The position numbers and the translations under genes were made by a program. Below, one piece after another: positions 13,883 through 17,560 of a stretch of 17,560 nucleotides of DNA. The notes under the pieces were generated by a model, which saw only the letters and a list, made by a program, of their open reading frames with translations, did no database searches and was not told the DNA's origin. The DNA comes from an uncultured Collinsella sp. (GTDB taxonomy: Bacteria > Actinomycetota > Coriobacteriia > Coriobacteriales > Coriobacteriaceae): NCBI GenBank assembly GCA_900550595.1, contig URTB01000009.1:1-17560 (forward strand). The letters run 5' to 3'. Numbering within the stretch: position 1 is the first letter of the stretch; each line of letters opens with the position of its first letter.

Positions 13883-15433
13883 TTATTTAGCGATATCGAC
13901 GGCACGGCTCTCGCGAATAACGACAACGCGCACCTGACCGGGATATTCCATCTCTTCCTCGATCTGGTGGGCGATATCGTGCGCAAGCACCGTGGACTGG
14001 GCATCGGAGATCTTATCCGGCTGGACCATGACATGGACTTCGCGACCGGCCTGCATGGCATAGGTACGCTCGACGCCGTCGTGAGAGTTGGCGATCTCCT
14101 CGAGCTTCTCAAGGCGCTTGATGTAGTTCTCGGCCGACTCGCGGCGGGCACCGGGGCGAGAAGCGGAGACGGCATCGGCAGCCTGGACCAGAACGTCGAG
14201 CACCGTGTTGGGATCGACGTCGGCATGATGGGCCTCGATCGCGTGGACAATAACGGGCTTCTCGCCATAACGGCGGGCAAGCTCAGCACCAATCACAGCA
14301 TGCGGACCCTCAACGTCATGGTCGATGGCCTTGCCCAGGTCGTGCAGAAGACCGGCGCGCTTGGCAGTCACAACATCCAGGCCAAGTTCGGAGGCCATAA
14401 CGCCACACAGGTCGGAGACCTCAAGCGAGTGCTGCAGCACGTTCTGGCCAAACGAGGTGCGGTAGCGAAGAGCACCCAGGGTCTTGACGATCTCGGGATG
14501 CAGATCGTGGATACCGGTATCGAAGGCGGCCTGCTCGCCAGCCTCGCGCACACGCTGCTGAACCAAGTCGGCGGCCTTGTGATACATCTCCTCGATGCGG
14601 GCGGGGTGAATGCGGCCGTCTGCAATGAGGTTCTCGAGCGCCACGCGGGCAGTCTCACGACGGACCGGATCGAAGCTCGAAAGCACGACGGTCTCGGGGG
14701 TGTCGTCAATCACGAGGTTGACACCGGACACCTGCTCAAAGGTGCGGATGTTGCGACCCTCGCGACCGATTATGCGACCCTTGAGGTCATCGGAGGGAAT
14801 ATGAACGGAAGTAACGGTGACCTCGGCGGTATGGTCGGCGGCGCAACGCTGAATCGCCAGGGAAAGAATCTCCTGAGCGGTCTTGTGGCACTCGGCGCGG
14901 ACCTGCTGCTCGGACTCACGTATGATGGTAGCCGCCTCGTGGGTAACCTCGCCGCGGACCTTGTCGAGCAGCTCCTTGTGAGCGTCCTCGCGCGTAAGGT
15001 CGGCAATACGCTCAAGCTCGGAAGTCTGCTTGGCGCAGAGCTCCTCAAGCTCGCGAGAGCGCTTCTCGACCTGACCGGCCTGGCTGGACAGCTGATGCTC
15101 GCGCTTATCGAGCGCATCGTTGCGACGATCGAGCGATTCCTCGCGCTGCATCACGCGATTTTCGAGCGTGCGAATCTCGCTCTTACGCTGCTTGTCCTCG
15201 GCCTCGGCGGCCTGCTTGTTCTTGATGATCTCTTCCTTAGCCTCGAGCAGAGCCTCTTTTTTGAGGGTCTCGGCCTGACGCTTAGCATCACCGATCAGGG
15301 ACTCTGCCTGCGCGTGTGCCGACTGAATCTTTTCGTCGGCCTCGTGAAGACTACCCTGCTTGGCGGTGCGCATGTAGGCAATGGCGGCGATGGCACCCAA
15401 AACGAGGCCAACGAGCGCTGCAATGATAGGCAT
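13883..15433 (-). CDS. rny: Ribonuclease Y
   Basis: Membrane-anchored endoribonuclease that initiates mRNA decay. In the 516-aa protein an N-terminal membrane helix (2-21) is followed by a long charged coiled coil (about 28-190), a KH RNA-binding domain with [10 protein letters not shown] (219-228), an HD domain with His335 (LQHSLEV) and the catalytic His364-Asp365 (LLHDLGK), and the conserved C-terminal region ending in [25 protein letters not shown] lies 5 nt before the ATG at 15433; a GTG six nucleotides upstream overlaps that ribosome site and is rejected. It has its own promoter with a leader of about 160 nt. The stop is one base from the GHKL ATPase start, implying a two-gene operon. 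Rny is absent from many actinobacteria, so it is informative about lineage. Confidence 0.97.
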   Translation of the reverse strand: MPIIAALVGLVLGAIAAIAYMRTAKQGSLHEADEKIQSAHAQAESLIGDAKRQAETLKKEALLEAKEEIIKNKQAAEAEDKQRKSEIRTLENRVMQREESLDRRNDALDKREHQLSSQAGQVEKRSRELEELCAKQTSELERIADLTREDAHKELLDKVRGEVTHEAATIIRESEQQVRAECHKTAQEILSLAIQRCAADHTAEVTVTSVHIPSDDLKGRIIGREGRNIRTFEQVSGVNLVIDDTPETVVLSSFDPVRRETARVALENLIADGRIHPARIEEMYHKAADLVQQRVREAGEQAAFDTGIHDLHPEIVKTLGALRYRTSFGQNVLQHSLEVSDLCGVMASELGLDVVTAKRAGLLHDLGKAIDHDVEGPHAVIGAELARRYGEKPVIVHAIEAHHADVDPNTVLDVLVQAADAVSASRPGARRESAENYIKRLEKLEEIANSHDGVERTYAMQAGREVHVMVQPDKISDAQSTVLAHDIAHQIEEEMEYPGQVRVVVIRESRAVDIAK

Positions 15434-15468
15434 GCTCACTCCTTTTTATGGATTCGTTACACAGCAAA

Positions 15469-15494
15469 GCGAACCGTCCTTACGAACGGCTCGC
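15469..15494 (-). promoter_or_regulatory. Hairpin in the rny 5' leader
   Basis: GCGAACCGT (15469-15477) and ACGGCTCGC (15486-15494) form a 9-bp stem (one G-U pair in the transcript) with an 8-nt loop, about 35 nt before the rny start. It could be an RNA-stability or autoregulatory element. A weaker CTCAT/ATGAG hairpin lies at 15556-15570. Confidence 0.4.
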
Positions 15495-15599
15495 GACATT
15501 TGAGTAATATGGGCGCAGCTTATGCGGGTCGGATACAGATAAACATATAAACAAACTCATCACAGATGAGCACATATCACAAAGCAAATGACTGTGATT

Positions 15600-15628
15600 A
15601 TCCTACGTTGAACCGCAACAACTGTCAA
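15600..15628 (-). promoter_or_regulatory. Promoter of rny
   Basis: On the minus strand a perfect TTGACA (complement of 15623-15628) and TAGGAT (complement of 15600-15605) are separated by exactly 17 bp. It lies in the 257-bp gap after recX and implies a leader of about 160 nt. No clear recX terminator is visible before it. Confidence 0.7.
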
Positions 15629-15690
15629 ATAAACGCACCCGGCACGGCGCCAATCAAGCGGTGAACGGCAGGGGCGTAACAGGCGCACGC

Positions 15691-16383
15691 TTACACGGCG
15701 CACTCCTCGCTTAAGGCATCGAGGCGTGCCTTAACGGCATCAGAGGCGATGTGATACGAAAAACCTTTACCCATCAAAAACCTGACGAGCTTTTCGAATG
15801 CGCGCGCCTCGGGAACGCGACGTTTAGCGAGCAAGGCCGAAGCGCGGGCCAAGTCATCATCCACGGCAAAATATGCCTCGGGATACCCGGGGATATCGTC
15901 AAGCACAACATGACGACGCTTGAGCTCAACCTCGATCTTGCGCTGTCCCCAGCCGCGACGCTTACGCTCTTCAATAAAGTACGAACAAAAGCGGTTCTCA
16001 TCCAAAAATCGATACTCGGTCGCTCGAGCAACCGCAAAATTGATCGCAGGCTGTCGAAAGCCATAGCGCGCCAACTTATCGCGTACCTCGCCCGTGGCAT
16101 GATCGCGGCGCGAAAGCATCTCGGTCACCATGGTGAGCGCACATTTACGTTCGATAAGCTGCACCGCCTCGCGAAAGTCATCCCAATCACAGGGAAGATC
16201 GGGGCGGTTCTTAACGTACAGGCGCGCCACGCGCACGGGAATCCAAATGGAACGTTCAAAACCGCCCTCGAGATCGCAATCGATATGCGCGCAGGGCTTT
16301 TTAGACGCATAACCGCTCGAGAACGAGGAGGCCGCCTTCTTATCGGGAAAGACGACCGTAGCCTCGGTCACCGTATACGACAT
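15691..16383 (-). CDS. recX: Regulatory protein RecX
   Basis: Modulator that binds RecA filaments and limits their growth and activity. The 230-aa protein shows the three-helix RecX repeats: ALTMVTEMLSRRDHATGEVRDKLARYGF (about 82-109), RFLDENRFCSYFIEERKRRGWGQRKIEVELKRRHV and, near the C-terminus, FEKLVRFLMGKGFSYHIASDAVKARL. An N-terminal region of about 80 residues (VRVARLYVKNRPDLPCDWDDF) precedes them. It starts 11 nt after the recA stop, the usual recA-recX operon, so its level should follow recA. No strong Shine-Dalgarno is seen; partial read-through or coupling from recA would keep RecX below RecA. Assignment rests on repeats plus location. Confidence 0.92.
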   Translation of the reverse strand: MSYTVTEATVVFPDKKAASSFSSGYASKKPCAHIDCDLEGGFERSIWIPVRVARLYVKNRPDLPCDWDDFREAVQLIERKCALTMVTEMLSRRDHATGEVRDKLARYGFRQPAINFAVARATEYRFLDENRFCSYFIEERKRRGWGQRKIEVELKRRHVVLDDIPGYPEAYFAVDDDLARASALLAKRRVPEARAFEKLVRFLMGKGFSYHIASDAVKARLDALSEECAV

Positions 16384-16394
16384 GTCGGCATCCG

Positions 16395-17543
16395 CTACTC
16401 GTCGTCATCGTCGAGCATCGCAGAGCCATCGATGGCGTACAGCTCATCAAACTCCTCGGGGGCGGGCTGGTCGGTCAACTCAACCTCAGAGGGGGCATCA
16501 TCGTCATACTCAAGACCGCAGGCAAGGCGAACCTTGTGCTCGATCTCGTCGGCGCAATCGGGATGTTCGCGCAGGAACGTCTTGGCGGCCTCGCGACCGT
16601 TGCCGAGCTTGTCCTCGCCATAAGCAAACCAGGACCCCATCTTTTTGCAGATGCCGCACTCGACGGCCATATCCAGAATCGAGCCCTCTTTGGAGATGCC
16701 GGTGCCGTACATGATGTCAAACTCGGCCGAACGGAACGGAGCGGCCACCTTGTTCTTAACGACCTTGGCACGAACGCGATTGCCGATAACCTCGTCCTTG
16801 AGCTTGATGGTATCGATTTTGCGAATATCGATTCGCACGGAAGAGAAGAACTTGAGAGCGCGGCCGCCCGTGGTGGTCTCGGGATTGCCGAACATGACGC
16901 CGATCTTCTCGCGCAGCTGGTTAATGAAGATGCAGGTCGTGTTGGACTTGGAAAGCGAGCCGGCGAGCTTGCGGAGTGCCTGGCTCATCAAGCGAGCCTG
17001 CAGACCCACCGTCGTGTCACCGATCTCGCCCTCGATCTCGGCACGCGGAGTCAAGGCGGCAACAGAGTCAACGACGATGGCGTCGATGGCACCGGAGCGC
17101 ACAAGCATATCGACGATCTCGAGCGCCTGCTCGCCCGTATCGGGCTGGGAAATCAGAACCTCATCGATATCGACGCCAATGCGCGCGGCATAGGTGGGAT
17201 CAAGCGCGTGCTCGGCGTCGATAAATGCAACGACGCCGCCCATGGCCTGCGCCTCTGCAAGGATCTCGAGCGAAAGCGTCGTCTTACCGGAGGACTCGGG
17301 ACCATAAATCTCGACAATACGGCCGCGCGGCACGCCGCCGATACCCAAAGCGGCATCAAGCGCCAGAGAGCCCGTCGGAATAGCCTCGACCTCGAGCTCG
17401 GGACCGCCGTCGCCATACCTCATAATAGAGCCCTGGCCGAACTTCTTCTCAATCTCGGCCTTGGTGGTGGCGATCATCTCGTCGCGCTCTTTGCCCGTCG
17501 TACGTGCATGAACGGTACGTACGGGACCTGAATTCTTGGCCAT
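16395..17543 (-). CDS. recA: Recombinase RecA
   Basis: ATP-dependent strand-exchange protein and coprotease for LexA. The 382-aa protein has Walker [10 protein letters not shown] (81-89), the catalytic Glu111 in IDAEHALDP, Walker [10 protein letters not shown] (156-164), the L1 loop around [43 protein letters not shown] with the L2 region, and a long acidic C-terminal tail ending in DDDDE. AGGAGG lies 7 nt before the ATG at 17543. The promoter and any LexA box lie beyond the window edge. Length is slightly above the typical 340-350 because of the N-terminal and acidic C-terminal extensions. No intein is present. Confidence 0.98.
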   Translation of the reverse strand: MAKNSGPVRTVHARTTGKERDEMIATTKAEIEKKFGQGSIMRYGDGGPELEVEAIPTGSLALDAALGIGGVPRGRIVEIYGPESSGKTTLSLEILAEAQAMGGVVAFIDAEHALDPTYAARIGVDIDEVLISQPDTGEQALEIVDMLVRSGAIDAIVVDSVAALTPRAEIEGEIGDTTVGLQARLMSQALRKLAGSLSKSNTTCIFINQLREKIGVMFGNPETTTGGRALKFFSSVRIDIRKIDTIKLKDEVIGNRVRAKVVKNKVAAPFRSAEFDIMYGTGISKEGSILDMAVECGICKKMGSWFAYGEDKLGNGREAAKTFLREHPDCADEIEHKVRLACGLEYDDDAPSEVELTDQPAPEEFDELYAIDGSAMLDDDDE

Positions 17544-17560
17544 GAATAGCCCTCCTCTTA

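Noticed and set aside
13882..14292. N-terminal extension of the GHKL ATPase into rny
   Set aside because: It would overlap rny by over 400 bp and is Arg/Ser/Pro-rich shadow sequence; the ATG at 13881, one base after the rny stop, is more natural.
13826..15550. Long plus-strand open frame opposite rny (574 codons)
   Set aside because: Leu/Gly-rich mirror of the rny coiled coil with no ribosome site or recognisable domain.
16536..17531. Plus-strand open frame opposite recA (331 codons)
   Set aside because: Shadow of recA codon structure without any domain or start signal.

Overview
The window looks like a chromosomal housekeeping segment of a Coriobacteriia actinobacterium, most likely Collinsella or a close relative. 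This is an inference from content. The DNA is moderately GC-rich. The order recA-recX ... miaB-miaA-hflX ... lexA / LysM protein / nrdR resembles the Mycobacterium arrangement (recA, recX, miaB, miaA, hflX, lexA, Rv2719c, nrdR). RNase Y, SpoVS and a DUF1836 regulator are more typical of Firmicutes, and the mixture fits Coriobacteriia. No tRNA, rRNA, CRISPR array, transposase or prophage gene is visible.

Layout. 1-2143 (+): a secreted NlpC/P60 peptidoglycan hydrolase and a DegV-family lipid-binding protein. 2217-3981 (-): a DUF1836 MerR-like regulator and thioredoxin reductase, each followed by a strong hairpin terminator. 4099-5400 (+): an MGDG-synthase/UgtP-type glycosyltransferase. 5401-5851: a 450-bp gap between convergent genes that holds one partial and two full copies of an imperfect palindromic repeat, with the two full copies inverted around an AT-rich core. 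5852-7247 (-): a LysM membrane protein, nrdR and dut, in that transcription order. 7248-7407: a divergent control region with three LexA-type boxes. 7408-8756 (+): lexA, overlapping a membrane acyltransferase gene by 1 bp. 8741-17543 (-): recA-recX, then rny, a GHKL ATPase, spoVS, miaB, miaA and hflX.

How the genes fit together. Much of the window concerns DNA damage and nucleotide supply. RecA triggers LexA self-cleavage, and RecX restrains RecA. The LysM protein is probably an SOS-induced division inhibitor like YneA, Rv2719c or DivS. NrdR controls ribonucleotide reductase genes, and Dut keeps uracil out of DNA. A second theme is RNA: RNase Y, the tRNA A37 modifiers MiaA and MiaB, and the ribosome-associated GTPase HflX. 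A third is the envelope: NlpC/P60, the glycolipid glycosyltransferase, DegV and the acyltransferase.

Most worth following up: (1) the palindromic repeat family, with paired arm changes between copies; (2) the three LexA boxes at an exact 28-bp pitch, one of them filling the spacer of a near-consensus promoter; (3) the uncharacterised MutL-like GHKL ATPase between rny and spoVS; (4) the 11-bp inverted repeat that contains the nrdR start codon.
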